Shown here one piece after another: positions 17,209 through 31,092 of a stretch of 64,000 nt of DNA. Under the pieces are notes generated by a model. It made no database searches and was not told where the DNA came from. It worked only from the letters and a program-made list of their open reading frames with translations. The translations under genes were made by a program, and so were the position numbers. Location of the stretch: positions 1,054,001 to 1,118,000 of the forward strand of contig NZ_JALGRF010000001.1 of assembly GCF_022815725.1 (NCBI RefSeq). Reading direction: 5' to 3'. This DNA comes from Streptomyces sp. APSN-46.1. GTDB taxonomy: Bacteria > Actinomycetota > Actinomycetes > Streptomycetales > Streptomycetaceae. Position 1 is the stretch's first letter, and the number at the start of each line of letters is the position of its first letter.

Positions 17209-18063
17209 ATGGCTTGGCTGGCGGCGGGTGAGGGGTACGAGATCGCCCTCGTGGAAGGGCGCGTGGTGGCACGCGGCGCCACGGGGCGGCAGTTGAAGGC
17301 ATTGCCCAAGGCGCTGCGCGACCACCCCGAGGTGGACCGGCTGCGGCAGCTCGCCGAGTGGCTGGAGCGGCACGCGGCGGCGTGTGTCGCGCAGGTGGAC
17401 GGCTGGATGGTGTCCTCCCTGCCGGTGCCGACCGCGCTGCTCGCCCGGGTGTGGCGCGACGAGGCCTGGCGGGAGGCCCTGCGCGACCTCGCCGTGGTCG
17501 GCGAGGACCCGGACGAGGTGGGCTTTCTGCGGGACGCCACCGAGTCGGGTGAGCTGAGGGTGGTGAACCTCGACGGCGAGACCGTACGGCTCTCCCCGTG
17601 CACGGTGACCCTGCCGCACCCGGTGCTCCTGCCCGACCTGGACGACGTACGGGACTTCGCGGCCGAACTCGGCATCACCCAGCGGGTCGAGCAGATCCAC
17701 CGGCCGACATGGGAGCGGCCGGCGGTGCTCCCGGCGAACACCGACGAGGTGCGGGACTACGCGGGCGGGGTGTTCCCGAACCGCTTCAGCCTCGCGGCGC
17801 GGGCCACTGGGCTCGGGTACCGGGTCTCCGGCGGCTACGCCACCTGCAAGGTCCGGGACACCGGCCGCACCACGGAGGCGTCGGTGTGGATCGGCGAGCC
17901 GTACTACGAGGACGAGCAGACCACCGGCGCCCTGAGCTGGCACGACGAGGACGGCCGGGTGGTGCGCCTGGCGGAGGTCGGACCGGTGGCCTGGTCCGAG
18001 GGGATGCGGATGGCAGCCGCGCTGTACGCCGGCCGGACGATCGAAGAGGGCGGGAACGCGTGA
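17209..18063 (+). CDS. DUF4132 domain protein (first gene of MoxR-VWA operon)
   Basis: A 284-residue cytosolic protein that consists essentially of a DUF4132 domain, the domain found in E. coli YehI/MolR. Typical elements: WMVSSLPVPTALLARVWRDE, GELRVVNLDGETVRLSPCTV followed by LPHPVLLPD, then the conserved ELGITQRVEQIHRPTWERP (equivalent of the family's xxQPFxQxxR). The end has GYATCKVRD and an acidic YYEDEQTTG. Biochemical function is unknown. The ATG at 17209 follows GGAGGGG. The stop overlaps the GTG of the next gene by 4 nt, so the two are translationally coupled. It is likely a substrate-handling or adaptor component of the MoxR ATPase system. Confidence 0.82.
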   Translation: MAWLAAGEGYEIALVEGRVVARGATGRQLKALPKALRDHPEVDRLRQLAEWLERHAAACVAQVDGWMVSSLPVPTALLARVWRDEAWREALRDLAVVGEDPDEVGFLRDATESGELRVVNLDGETVRLSPCTVTLPHPVLLPDLDDVRDFAAELGITQRVEQIHRPTWERPAVLPANTDEVRDYAGGVFPNRFSLAARATGLGYRVSGGYATCKVRDTGRTTEASVWIGEPYYEDEQTTGALSWHDEDGRVVRLAEVGPVAWSEGMRMAAALYAGRTIEEGGNA

Positions 18064-21000
18064 ACACGAGGACCGAGGACACGAGGGGACAGGCCGTGAG
18101 CGAGGCCGAACTGCTGCTCAAGGCGGGCGCGGTGCTGCCGCACGGCACCCCGGACGCGGGGCCGAACGCCGTCGATCTGACCGCGCGGGCCTACCGGCAC
18201 CCCGCGCTCGCCGAGGACCGCGTCGTCGTCCGGCTCGCCGCCGCCGAACTCGGCGCGGCCGAGGACCTCGCCGCCGGCTTCCTCGGGCTCGTGCCCGACG
18301 AGGGCGAGCCGCCCGTCGTCGGCCTCGGGCAGCGCCAGGCCCTCGGGTTCCCCGAGTGGGTGCTGGTGCACCACCCCGAGGACGGGCACCACGCCCTCGC
18401 CGTCGTGCCCGAACTCGACCGGGCCGCCCGCCAGGCCAAGACCAAGCCCAAGGCCGCGCTGGACGCCTGCCACGAACTGGCCGGCCGGCTCGCCGCCGCC
18501 GTCCCGCACTTCCTTCCCGTCTTCTACGAGCAGGCCGCGCGGGTGTTCCTCGGCGTCGAGAACACCACGTACGCCGGGCAGCTGTTCACCCGTGCCCGGA
18601 CCGCCGAGGCGCAGCACGGGCTGGCCGTCGACGAGGACCGGCGGGGCGCCGCCTTCCTCGAATTCGCGCTGGCCGGCGCCCTGCCGGTGAAGGTGCTCAC
18701 CGGCTACGGCAAGGAGCTGGCCGTCCGGGTCCCGCCCGCCGAGGCGTACGAGCGCTTCCGCCGGCTGTGCGTACGGCGCACCGCGGGCGGACTGGCGCCG
18801 TCCGCGCAGGCCGCCGTCGAACTGCGGCGCCTCGCGAAGGCGGCCGGGCTGACCGGCGCCGAGCCCGAGCAGGACTACCTCGCCGAGCTGTTGCCGCTGC
18901 CCGCCACCCTGCGGGCCGCGTACGGCTGGTGGAAGGCACACCGCACCGCCCTGATCGCCCTCGCCCGCCGGGTCCCCTCCGTACGCGGCACCCTCCTCGG
19001 GCTGACGCTGCCCGGCGGCGGCGACGGCGAACTCACCGCCCTCTGGCTGGACATCCTGGAGGAGTCCGGCGCCACCGCCGGACTCACCGGGCAGGAGCTG
19101 CCCGCCGAGCAGCGCTCCCCCGACGGCACCGCCGGCTGGCTGGAGCGCTTCCACGCCGCCCGCCACGCCGGCTGGGGCCCGCGCCCCACCCCGCCGTCCC
19201 TGCTGGACATCGTCACCCGCGGCGCGGAGCGGCTGCGCGCCGAACTCGCCCGGCCCGACCGGGAAGGGGGCCTGCGGATCGGCGTGGAGGACGCCGATCT
19301 CCTGGATCTGCTGCTGTCCCTGGGGATTCCCGTCGCCGACCCCGGCCCCAAGAACCACGATCAGCTGAACCTGCGTGACTGGGCCCGTGCCGAGCAGCGC
19401 CGCGATCTGCTCGCCCTCGGCGCCGACGAGCGCTTCCGACCCGCCTTCCACCGGGCCCTGAACGGCCTCGGCGACGCGTCCTCCGGTACCGACATCGTCC
19501 AGCGGCTCGCCGCCTCGCCCGGCGGCCGCCCGCTGCTGACCGAGTGGGTGCGCGGTGTCGCCCGCTCCTCCACCGCCGCAGGACTGCCCGCGGTGCCCGA
19601 GGCCATCCGGCAGCTCACCTGGCTTCCCGTCGAGGCCTTGGAACTCGCCCCGGAGGAGGTGGCCGCCGCGGCCGCCGCCGACCTCGGCGAGACCCTCGCC
19701 CGGACGCTGCGCGGCGGCCTCTTCGAAGAGCTGGAGTGGCCCGCCTGGGAGACCGCCCTCACGGAGATGAAGCCCGCCCAGGGGCCGCAGGGCCTGACCG
19801 TCGTGGAGTCCTGGCCGTATCTGATCGTCGCCGGCCAGACGGAGGTCCGCGTCCTCGACGCCGACTCCACCGTTCTGACGCACGATCTGCGCGCCCCGCG
19901 CGGCAACGCGTACCGGTACGGCTTCCACTACGTCGACGGGGACCTGCTCGTCTTCTGGTTCTCCTGGAGCGACAACGAGACGCGGGGCTACTGGCACAGC
20001 GCTCCCGACGCCGTCTTCACCATCGACGGCGAGCGCAGGCACTGGGAGTTGCGCTCCGAGCACCTCTCCCTGGCCCTGCCCGGCGGCGGGCGCACCACCG
20101 GGGCCGGCGTCGTGCACGCGGGCGACACCGCGCTGCCCGCCGAGAAGGCCATGCTGACGGACGGCACCTCGTACTGGGTGTGGGAGGGCGGGGACCGCAA
20201 CCGCGCCGAGAACCCCGAGGCCGGCTGGCGCGAGTACGACCCCACCGCCCCCACCGGCGCCGCCCACGGCCGCCGTTCCCTGCCAGGGTTCCTCGCCGAC
20301 GCGCTGCGCGGGCACCCGGAGACCGCCACGCTCGTCCTGCACGCCTGCCGGCTGCTGCCCGCGCCCACCGTGGCGGGTTCGGTGCTGGGCGCGCCCGTCG
20401 ACGGCCTGCTCGGCTGGCGTCCGGTACGGGTCCCCGGCCACGGCTGGCACGCCTGCGACCTCTCCGGCCGCGGCGTCACCGTGCCCGAGGGCCGCGACAT
20501 GCCCGTGGCCGCGCTCGTCTTCCCCGGCGACGACCGCCCGCGCGCCGTCACCGAACGCTGGCGCGGGCTGAGCATCACCGACCCCGACGGGGTGGTCACG
20601 GCCCAGTCGCGCGGCGAGCGCCGCGGCTCCGGCTTCGCCACCGGCAGCGTCGAACTGCCGCCGCTCGGCTTCTGGTACGCGCTGCGCCCGCGCGACCCCG
20701 AGGGTTCGCGGGCGCTGCGCGCGGCCGACCGGGAGACCGTCGGCGCGCTGCTCAAGGCCGCCGCCGCGACCCCGAAGTGGTCCGAGCTGCCCGATCTGGT
20801 GCGGGCGGCGCTGCCGCGGGTCACGGCTCCGAAGCTGATCGGCGGCATCGTCGAGGTGCTGCTTTTCGCACTCACCCAGCAGAAGTCCCTGGACCGGGTC
20901 GCGGCCCGGCTGCGTCCCGACGCCGAGGCCGTCACCGACACCGTGCGGGGGCCCGTCGACCGCCTGCTCGGCGACGCCCTGAACGGGCTGACCGGCACCG

Positions 21001-23009
21001 GGCACTACCGCTACGGCGGTGACCACGACGCCGCGCACCGCTTCCTGCGCGAACTCGCCGCCGCCGGTGCCCGTACGGACGCGCCCGCGGTGCCCGGCCG
21101 GCTGCACTTCGACATGCCGATGGTGGGGTACTCCTCGCTCCCCTGGACGCCGTTGCTGGACCAGCCCGCCGCCATCGCCTTCCGCGCCGTCGCCGTCGGC
21201 ACCACCGACGAGCAGGGGGCGGCCCTGGTCAGCCTGCTCGGGCAGGTGGACGGTCTCGGCCTGGCCTCGGCCGAAGGCTCCGCCGATCACTGGCGCCGGG
21301 TGCTGGTCCGGCTCGACCAGCGCCACCTGAGCACCCCCGACGGCATCGCGCGGAGCCTGCCGCACCGCTCCGTGCTCCCCCTCGGCGGCGGCTCCGTCCT
21401 CGCCCTGACCGAGCACAGCGAGTCCGTGCCGTACGGCCACGAGTTCGGGGCGCTGCTGTACGACCCCACCGGCCGCTTCGAGGTCCCCGGCCCCTACGAG
21501 GTACGGGGCGAGGCTCCGCTCGGCGACCGGGAGCGCGGCGCCGGATGGCTGTCGGCGTTCCTCGACGAGGCCGCCGACCGGGGCGCGGCGCCGTTCCTCC
21601 CCGAAGCCGCCGAGGAGTTCTCCCGGCTCACCGGCGTCTCCGGCGTGATGGCCAGGCTGGTCGTCGCCGGTATGCCGCTCGTCGACAGCTGGGAGAACAA
21701 CTTCCTGCCCGCGGAGCTGCGCAAGGTCCTCGGCGTCAAGGCGGCCGAGGCGGGCCACGCCCGCGATGAGCTCAAGAGCCTCGACGCCGGGGTACGGCAG
21801 GCCGTGGTCGCGGCGCTGCTGCCGGCCGATCCGGCGCGGCTGTGGAGCGAGGGGCCGGACGCGGCCGCCGCCGCGGCGGTGTGGAACCGGCGCGTGGGCC
21901 CTCGTACGCCGGTACCGGACTGGCTGGCCACCGAGGCGGCCCGCGCCATCCCCCACGGGTGGGCCGCGCGGCGCGGGCCGGCCGCCCTGCTCGACCCGGC
22001 GGCCGCCCCGGAGCTCTCCGCCGATGTGGCCTGGTCGGTCGTGGGCGACCATGTGGAGGCGACCGTGCCGACCGCCCAGCCCTTCAACTCGGCCGTCCTC
22101 ACCGGAGCGGTGGGCCTGGCCGCCTGGCTCGCCCACCGGCTGCCGGCGGGCGATGCCCTGCGCGCCGGGCTGCCGCCGGTGCTCACCGCCGTCCGGCAGC
22201 GGCTCGTGGCGCCCGAACTGCTGCTCGGTCTCGGGCACTTCGTGAACCTGACGGACTTCCGGAAGGCGGCGGGGAGCCCGACCGAGACCGGCGAGGGCTA
22301 CGAGCGGTACGGCGCGCTCGTCCTGCCCACGTACGGCGACCACCGGCCCAGGCCCGCGCTGCGGCCGACGCTGCTGGACTCCACCGGCTCCGACCCGTAC
22401 CTGCCGCTGCTGCGCGGGGACGACCAGAGGCTTGGTGACGTCGAGACGGCGCTGCGGATGGTCCACGCCCCGGCGTTCGCCCGGCTGCTCGCGGACCCGG
22501 GCGCGCCGGCGGCGGGTGCCGCGGACGCGGACGGCACGTGGTGGCCGCAGGATCCGAGCCGCTCCGTGCCGGAGCTGGTCGCGGAGGTGAGCGAGGCGTA
22601 CGGCCTGGGCGCCGACGCGGCGGCGCTCTACCTCACGCTGCTCGCCATGCCCGATCCCACCGACCGCAACACGGCGCGGTGGACGGGCTGGAAGCCGGCC
22701 CGGCTGAAGGCGGCCCGCGCCGAACTGGCCGCCACCGAGCTGGTGGTGGAGGCCAGCCGGAGCCGGGCCGGGCGCTCGCTGTTCCTGCCGGGCGGGTGGG
22801 CCGAGATGTCCTCCCCGACGCTGCCGGTGGAGGCGTGGAAGCTCCCCATGTACGGCCTGCTCGGCGGGGCGTACCCGGTGCTGGGGGTGCTGGTGCCCGC
22901 CGAACCGGTCGCGGAGCTGTACGAGCGGGCCTGGCGGCGGGTGTGCGAGGGCGACGCGCCGCGCTTCGAGGAGCTCAAGGTCAAGCGCACCCGTCCCCGA
23001 CGGCGCTGA
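18060..23009 (+). CDS. Giant (1649-residue) uncharacterised protein of the MoxR-VWA operon
   Basis: Starts at a GTG in a 4-nt GTGA overlap with the DUF4132 gene. It is very long, soluble, Ala/Leu/Arg-rich, without signal peptide, membrane segments or Cys clusters. I see no catalytic motif. Likely subregions are a helical N-terminal third (HEPN/HEAT-like alternation of helices), a beta-rich central part at ~570-680 (SWPYLIVAGQTEVRVLDADS, YRYGFHYVDGDLLVFWFSWS, repeat-like strands suggestive of a propeller) and a helical C-terminal half with conserved-looking SSPTLPVEAWKLPMYGL near the end. From memory, comparable proteins are found in the same position in other Streptomyces MoxR operons. In the predicted MoxR-VWA systems, such giant partners are candidates for the substrate or effector scaffold. 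No function is assigned. Confidence 0.75.
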   Translation: MNTRTEDTRGQAVSEAELLLKAGAVLPHGTPDAGPNAVDLTARAYRHPALAEDRVVVRLAAAELGAAEDLAAGFLGLVPDEGEPPVVGLGQRQALGFPEWVLVHHPEDGHHALAVVPELDRAARQAKTKPKAALDACHELAGRLAAAVPHFLPVFYEQAARVFLGVENTTYAGQLFTRARTAEAQHGLAVDEDRRGAAFLEFALAGALPVKVLTGYGKELAVRVPPAEAYERFRRLCVRRTAGGLAPSAQAAVELRRLAKAAGLTGAEPEQDYLAELLPLPATLRAAYGWWKAHRTALIALARRVPSVRGTLLGLTLPGGGDGELTALWLDILEESGATAGLTGQELPAEQRSPDGTAGWLERFHAARHAGWGPRPTPPSLLDIVTRGAERLRAELARPDREGGLRIGVEDADLLDLLLSLGIPVADPGPKNHDQLNLRDWARAEQRRDLLALGADERFRPAFHRALNGLGDASSGTDIVQRLAASPGGRPLLTEWVRGVARSSTAAGLPAVPEAIRQLTWLPVEALELAPEEVAAAAAADLGETLARTLRGGLFEELEWPAWETALTEMKPAQGPQGLTVVESWPYLIVAGQTEVRVLDADSTVLTHDLRAPRGNAYRYGFHYVDGDLLVFWFSWSDNETRGYWHSAPDAVFTIDGERRHWELRSEHLSLALPGGGRTTGAGVVHAGDTALPAEKAMLTDGTSYWVWEGGDRNRAENPEAGWREYDPTAPTGAAHGRRSLPGFLADALRGHPETATLVLHACRLLPAPTVAGSVLGAPVDGLLGWRPVRVPGHGWHACDLSGRGVTVPEGRDMPVAALVFPGDDRPRAVTERWRGLSITDPDGVVTAQSRGERRGSGFATGSVELPPLGFWYALRPRDPEGSRALRAADRETVGALLKAAAATPKWSELPDLVRAALPRVTAPKLIGGIVEVLLFALTQQKSLDRVAARLRPDAEAVTDTVRGPVDRLLGDALNGLTGTGHYRYGGDHDAAHRFLRELAAAGARTDAPAVPGRLHFDMPMVGYSSLPWTPLLDQPAAIAFRAVAVGTTDEQGAALVSLLGQVDGLGLASAEGSADHWRRVLVRLDQRHLSTPDGIARSLPHRSVLPLGGGSVLALTEHSESVPYGHEFGALLYDPTGRFEVPGPYEVRGEAPLGDRERGAGWLSAFLDEAADRGAAPFLPEAAEEFSRLTGVSGVMARLVVAGMPLVDSWENNFLPAELRKVLGVKAAEAGHARDELKSLDAGVRQAVVAALLPADPARLWSEGPDAAAAAAVWNRRVGPRTPVPDWLATEAARAIPHGWAARRGPAALLDPAAAPELSADVAWSVVGDHVEATVPTAQPFNSAVLTGAVGLAAWLAHRLPAGDALRAGLPPVLTAVRQRLVAPELLLGLGHFVNLTDFRKAAGSPTETGEGYERYGALVLPTYGDHRPRPALRPTLLDSTGSDPYLPLLRGDDQRLGDVETALRMVHAPAFARLLADPGAPAAGAADADGTWWPQDPSRSVPELVAEVSEAYGLGADAAALYLTLLAMPDPTDRNTARWTGWKPARLKAARAELAATELVVEASRSRAGRSLFLPGGWAEMSSPTLPVEAWKLPMYGLLGGAYPVLGVLVPAEPVAELYERAWRRVCEGDAPRFEELKVKRTRPRRR

Positions 23010-23024
23010 CGCCTTCGGCGCGTC

Positions 23025-23068
23025 GGCAGGCGCGGAGCGCTCCCCGCGGGGCACGCGCCGCGCCTGCC
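23025..23068 (+). other. Intercistronic hairpin between the giant gene and the MoxR gene
   Basis: An 11-bp stem (GGCAGGCGCGG / CCGCGCCTGCC) with a 22-nt GC-rich loop lies in the only real gap (125 bp) of the operon. It may attenuate or process the message, giving the ATPase part a different level from the upstream genes. A pyrimidine-rich CCTTTCC/CCCTTTTCC stretch follows. Confidence 0.5.
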
Positions 23069-23134
23069 GCCTCCCGTCCGTCCCTTTCCGAACCCTTTTC
23101 CGAACTCTTTCTCGTATCACCTCAGAGGACCCTG

Positions 23135-24285
23135 ATGACCGTCACCGAACCGACCGCGCCCGCCCGGCAGGTCATGCCGGCCGAGGAGCGGTACGTCGCC
23201 GAACTGGCCTTTCTCGCCGCCCAGGACAGCGGGCCGCGGCCGCCCGGCTGGGCACTGACCCCGCGCGCCGTCGTCACCTTCGTCTGCGGCAGCGACGGCG
23301 TCGAGCTGGCCCTGCCCAAGCGTCGCGCCGGGCTGCCGGCCAAACTGGCCATCGCCCCGAAGTTCGTGGGCGAGCGGGCCCTGGTGGAGCGCTGCGTGGT
23401 CACCCTCGCGGGCGAACGCGGCCTGCTCCTCACCGGCGAGCCCGGCACCGCCAAGTCCATGCTCTCCGAACTGCTGTCGGCCGCCGTCTGCGGCACCAGC
23501 GCGCTGACCGTCCAGGGCACGGCCGGGACCACGGAGGACGCCTTCCGGTACGGCTGGAACTACGCGCTGCTGCTGGCCCAGGGGCCGAGTTCGGGCGCCC
23601 TGGTGGACTCCCCCGTGCTCTCCGCCATGCGGACGGGCCGGGTGGCGCGAGTCGAGGAGATCACCCGCTGCCTGCCGGAGGTGCAGGACGCCCTCGTGTC
23701 GATCCTGTCCGACCGCCGGGTCAGCGTGCCGGAGCTGACCGCGACGCAGGACGCGGTGGTCTCCGCCGCGCCCGGTTTCACGGTCATAGCCACCGCCAAC
23801 CTGCGCGACCGCGGGGTCTCGGAGATGTCCGCGGCCCTGAAGCGGCGGTTCAACTTCGAGACGGTCGCCCCGATCGCCGACGCCGACGCCGAGGCCACCC
23901 TGATCCGCGGTCAGGCCGTTGCGGCGGTGCGTCGGGCGGGCGCGTCCTTCGGTGTGGACGACGCGGTGCTCGACGCGCTCGTCACGGTCTTCCGGGACCT
24001 TCGGTCGGGGCGCTCCGCCGAGGGCTGGGACGTGGAGCGGCCGGGCACGGTGATGTCCACCGCCGAGGCGGTGCAGGTGGCCGCGTCGCTGGGTGTCGCC
24101 GCGGCCTATCTGCCGGGCGGGGACGTGCTGGATCTGCTTCCGGGGCACCTGCTGGGTGTCGTGCGCAAGGACGACCCGGCCGACCACGGGCGGCTGCTGG
24201 GGTACTGGGACGGCCCGGTGCGGCGCCGCGCGGAGGAGGGTTCGGCGATGTGGCGCCGGCTGTGGGACCTGCGCGGGAGCCTTCG

Positions 24286-24289
<4 letters not shown>
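23135..24289 (+). CDS. MoxR-family AAA+ ATPase (YehL-like)
   Basis: A 384-residue AAA+ ATPase. Walker A is GEPGTAKS (residues 101-108), the atypical Ala replacing Gly as in YehL-like proteins. The Walker B region is GRVARVEEITRCLPEVQDAL (~168-187). Sensor 1 is VIATANLRDRG, and the arginine-finger region is ALKRRFNFE. The C-terminal helical lid has GTVMSTAEAVQVAASLG. MoxR ATPases work with VWA-domain partners as chaperones or remodelers, and the next gene encodes that VWA protein. The ATG is preceded by AGAGGAC. Its stop overlaps the GTG of the DUF5682-VWA gene by 4 nt. Confidence 0.93.
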
Positions 24290-28301
<4,012 letters not shown>

Positions 28302-28305
<4 letters not shown>

Positions 28306-30938
28306 TCACCGAACCGTTGAGCACCGGCCTGCTGCCTTCCGTCGCCCCCGAGGTCCTCGCCGAGGCGGTGGAGAACCTGAGCGCGCGGCTGCGCAAGAAG
28401 CTCGACGCCGCGATCGAGGGCTGCGCCGCCGGTGCCGGTGCCGTTCGGGCAGCGGATGGGAGCGTCAGCATCCGGTTCGGGGAGGACGCCCTGGTCACGC
28501 TGCGGCCCGGCCCGTCGGGTGCGGTCACGGGCGCGGAACAGGCCGTCTGCAGCTGCCTGTTGGCGCCGCGCTGCCTGCACCGAACGGCGGTGCTCGGGGC
28601 GGCGCCGATCGCCGACCCAGGTGAGCTGGAAGCCAACGCCGAGCCCGCACCGGCCGCCGCCGCGGACCCTGCCCCCGAACCCGGCACGGACGCGCCCCCC
28701 GACCCCGGTACGGGCACGGCCCCAGGAACCGGCGCAAAGCCTTCCCCCGAACCCGGGACGGACACGACCCCCGGACCCGGGACAAAGCCTGCCCCCGGAC
28801 CCGGCGCGGACGCGGCCCCCGAACCCGGGACGGAGCCTTCCGCCGGACCCGGGCGGGGCGCGGCCGGAGAGGGCGCGGCCGGAGCGGGCACGCCCCCCGA
28901 ACCCGGGACGGGCGCGGCCCCCAAACCCCGGGCGGAGCCTGCCACCGGACCCGGCGCGGACGCGGCCCCCGGAGCGGGCGTGGCCGGGGTGGGCACGCCC
29001 CCTGGACCAGGGACGGGCGCGACCACCGCGCCCGGGACGAAGCCTGCCCCCGGACCCGGCGCCGACGCGGCCGGGGCGGACACGCCCCCCGAACCCGGGA
29101 CGCGCGCGGCCCCCAAACCCGGGGCGGAGCCTGCGACCGGGCCCGGCCCAGACGCGGCCCCCGGAGCGGGGGCCGAGGCTGCTGCCGGACCCCGGGCGGA
29201 GGCTGCCCCCGAACCCGGGACGGGCGCGGCCGCCGGACCCGGGACGGAGCCTTCCGCCGGACCCGGGCCGGGTGCGGCCGGGGCGGGTGCCGCCGGGGCG
29301 GGCGCCGCCGGGGCGGGCACGCCGGCCGGGGCGGGCACGCCCCCCGGACCAGGGACGGGCGCGACCACCGCGCCCAGGGCGGAGCCTGCCGCCGGAGCGG
29401 GGGCGGAGGCTGCTGCCGGGCCCCGGGCGGATGCGGCCACCGGGCCCCGGGCGGAGGCTGCCGCCGGGACCGGGGTGGCGGCGGGGGGTGCCGGGGGGCT
29501 CAGTGCGGCTCAGGTGCGTGCGGCGGGCGCGCTCTGGGAAGCGGCGGCCGAGGCGCTCGCGGCGGGCGTCACGGCCGGCGGCGCCGTGGTCCAGGCCGAG
29601 TTGCTCCGGGCCGCGCACACCGCGCGGATCGCCGGGCTGCCGCGCGCCGAGGCCGCCGCGCTGCGCGTGGTACGGGGCCTGCGCGCCGCGCGGGACCGCA
29701 GCGCCGCCCAGCGGCTCACGGAGCTCACCGGGGCCTTCCGCGTGCTGCTGTACACCGCCGGGCTGCTTGCCTCCGGCGCGGCGGGCACCGGGCTGACCGG
29801 TACCTCCCGCCGGTCCTACGAGGCGGGCGGCAGCCTGCGGGTGTACGGGCTGTGCCGGGAGCCCGTGCTGTCCGCCACCGGGTACGGGGGTGTGGTCACG
29901 CACCTGCTGGGCCCGGACGGTTCGCACTACTCGGTGTCCGACGTCCGCCCCGGCGGCCTGGCTCGCGCCCGGGGCGCCGGCTCCGCCTCCGTCGCGCTGG
30001 GCGGGGCCGTCCTCGATCACGCGGGACTCGCGCGCGGCGGCCTGCGCGTCGTCGGCGCGACCGTCTCCCCCGACGGGCGGCTCGGGGCCGGACGCGGGGT
30101 ACGGGCGACGCCGCTGGGCGGAGTGGCGTGGGGCGAGGGGCCGACGGAGGCCCTGTTCTCCCGGCCGGCGGCCGAGGCCGTGGCCGCGATGCCCGCCGGG
30201 GACGCCGGGGACGCCGAGGACGCCGGCCCGGGACTGCTCGGCTGCGATGTCCGGGTCGTCGGCGCGTCCGGCGATCAGCTACTGGTCCGCGAACTCACCC
30301 CGGGCGCACCGCTGTTGCGGCTGCGGCCCGCGCATCCGCATCCGGAGCTGCCGCACGCCGCCAACCTGCGCCGGATCGCCGGGTTCCCGGGGCTGGCGCT
30401 GCGGGTGCTCGGGCGCCCCGACCTGGACCGGGCCGCGACGCTGCGGCCGCTCGCGATGGGCCCCGTCCCCGGGGAGCGGTTCACGCTGCGACTCCCGCCG
30501 CAGTGGCTCGGCCGGGCGGACCTCGGCTACGACCGCCTCCAGGGCGTTCACTTCCCAGGTGATGCCGAAGGCCTCGTACCAGAGGTGTCGGCCGCCGTGC
30601 CCGCGCCCTCGGCGACCGGTGCGGATCCACTGGCCGACTCTCCGCTGTGGCAGGTACGGCGGCTGCTGGAGACCGGGGTCGCGGGCGGGCGGCGGGCGGT
30701 CGCCGAGGCCGGGCGGGGCGCGGAGCCGCTCGCCCTGTCCGGACCGCTGCGCCGGGCCGGGTTCGGCGCGGCGGCGGAGCTGGCGGCCGCGCTCACCGCC
30801 GAGGCGGACCGGCGGCCCCGTGACGCCTTCGGCCGCCTGGCCGACGCCTCGGCCGAGGGTTACGCCTGGGCCTGGCTGGCGGCCGCCGCCCATCTCGCGG
30901 CGGCGGAGCGGTCCTTGGTGGCGGCGTCCTGGGAATGA
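28302..30938 (+). CDS. SWIM zinc-finger protein (YehQ-like) with ~280-residue repeat insertion
   Basis: An 878-residue protein starting with TTG 28302 in a TTGA overlap with the previous stop; GTGGAG precedes it. The SWIM motif CxC-x5-CxH is complete: Cys83, Cys85, Cys91, His93 (AVCSCLLAPRCLHRTAVLG). Residues ~108-392 are a Pro/Gly/Ala/Glu repeat region (PEPGTGAAP, PGPGADAAP units). From ~395 the folded C-terminal part follows, with LSAAQVRAAGALWEAAAEAL, the helical AAQRLTELTGAFRVLLYTAG and a conserved-looking beta-rich end; YehQ-like proteins have the same order without the insertion. SWIM domains bind DNA or proteins. As the last gene of the operon it probably mediates target recognition for the MoxR-VWA machine. 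Confidence 0.85.
28640..29490 (+). repeat. Degenerate tandem repeats inside the SWIM gene
   Basis: About 850 bp of imperfect repeats. Long near-identical copies occur, for example a ~95-bp block beginning CACGCCCCCCGAACCCGGGA at about 28891 and again about 190 bp later, and a block with GGACCAGGGACGGGCGCGAC at about 29000 and 29345. The frame is kept throughout, giving Pro-Gly-Thr/Ala-rich peptide. Confidence 0.85.
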
Positions 30939-31041
30939 GGCGGGAGGCTCCGCGCGAAAGGGGCGAACCGGTGTGATCTTCGCCGCCACCGGCTCGTTTC
31001 AGGCGGTTGGATGTCCGGATATGGGTAGTGTTCCGGGGACG

Positions 31042-31068
31042 GTTGGCGAAGTTGGCGAAGTTGGCGAA
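31042..31068 (+). repeat. Three 9-bp direct repeats upstream of the HNH lipoprotein gene
   Basis: GTTGGCGAA occurs three times without spacing, about 25-50 bp before the ATG at 31093. If translation began at 31021 it would encode Val-Gly-Glu repeats; more likely it is leader sequence or an operator. Confidence 0.6.
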
Positions 31069-31092
31069 GTCTGCTCGGGGGTGGGGTCGGTC

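Noticed and set aside
17904..23120. A very long open frame on the minus strand opposite the giant gene
   Set aside because: It is a GC-rich shadow: low-complexity Gly/Arg/Gln composition, no motif, and the plus strand has proper codon bias and coupled starts.
31042..31068. Coding extension of the HNH lipoprotein (Val-Gly-Glu repeats) from a start at 31021
   Set aside because: It would place 24 residues before the lipoprotein signal peptide; the ATG at 31093 gives a proper lipobox.
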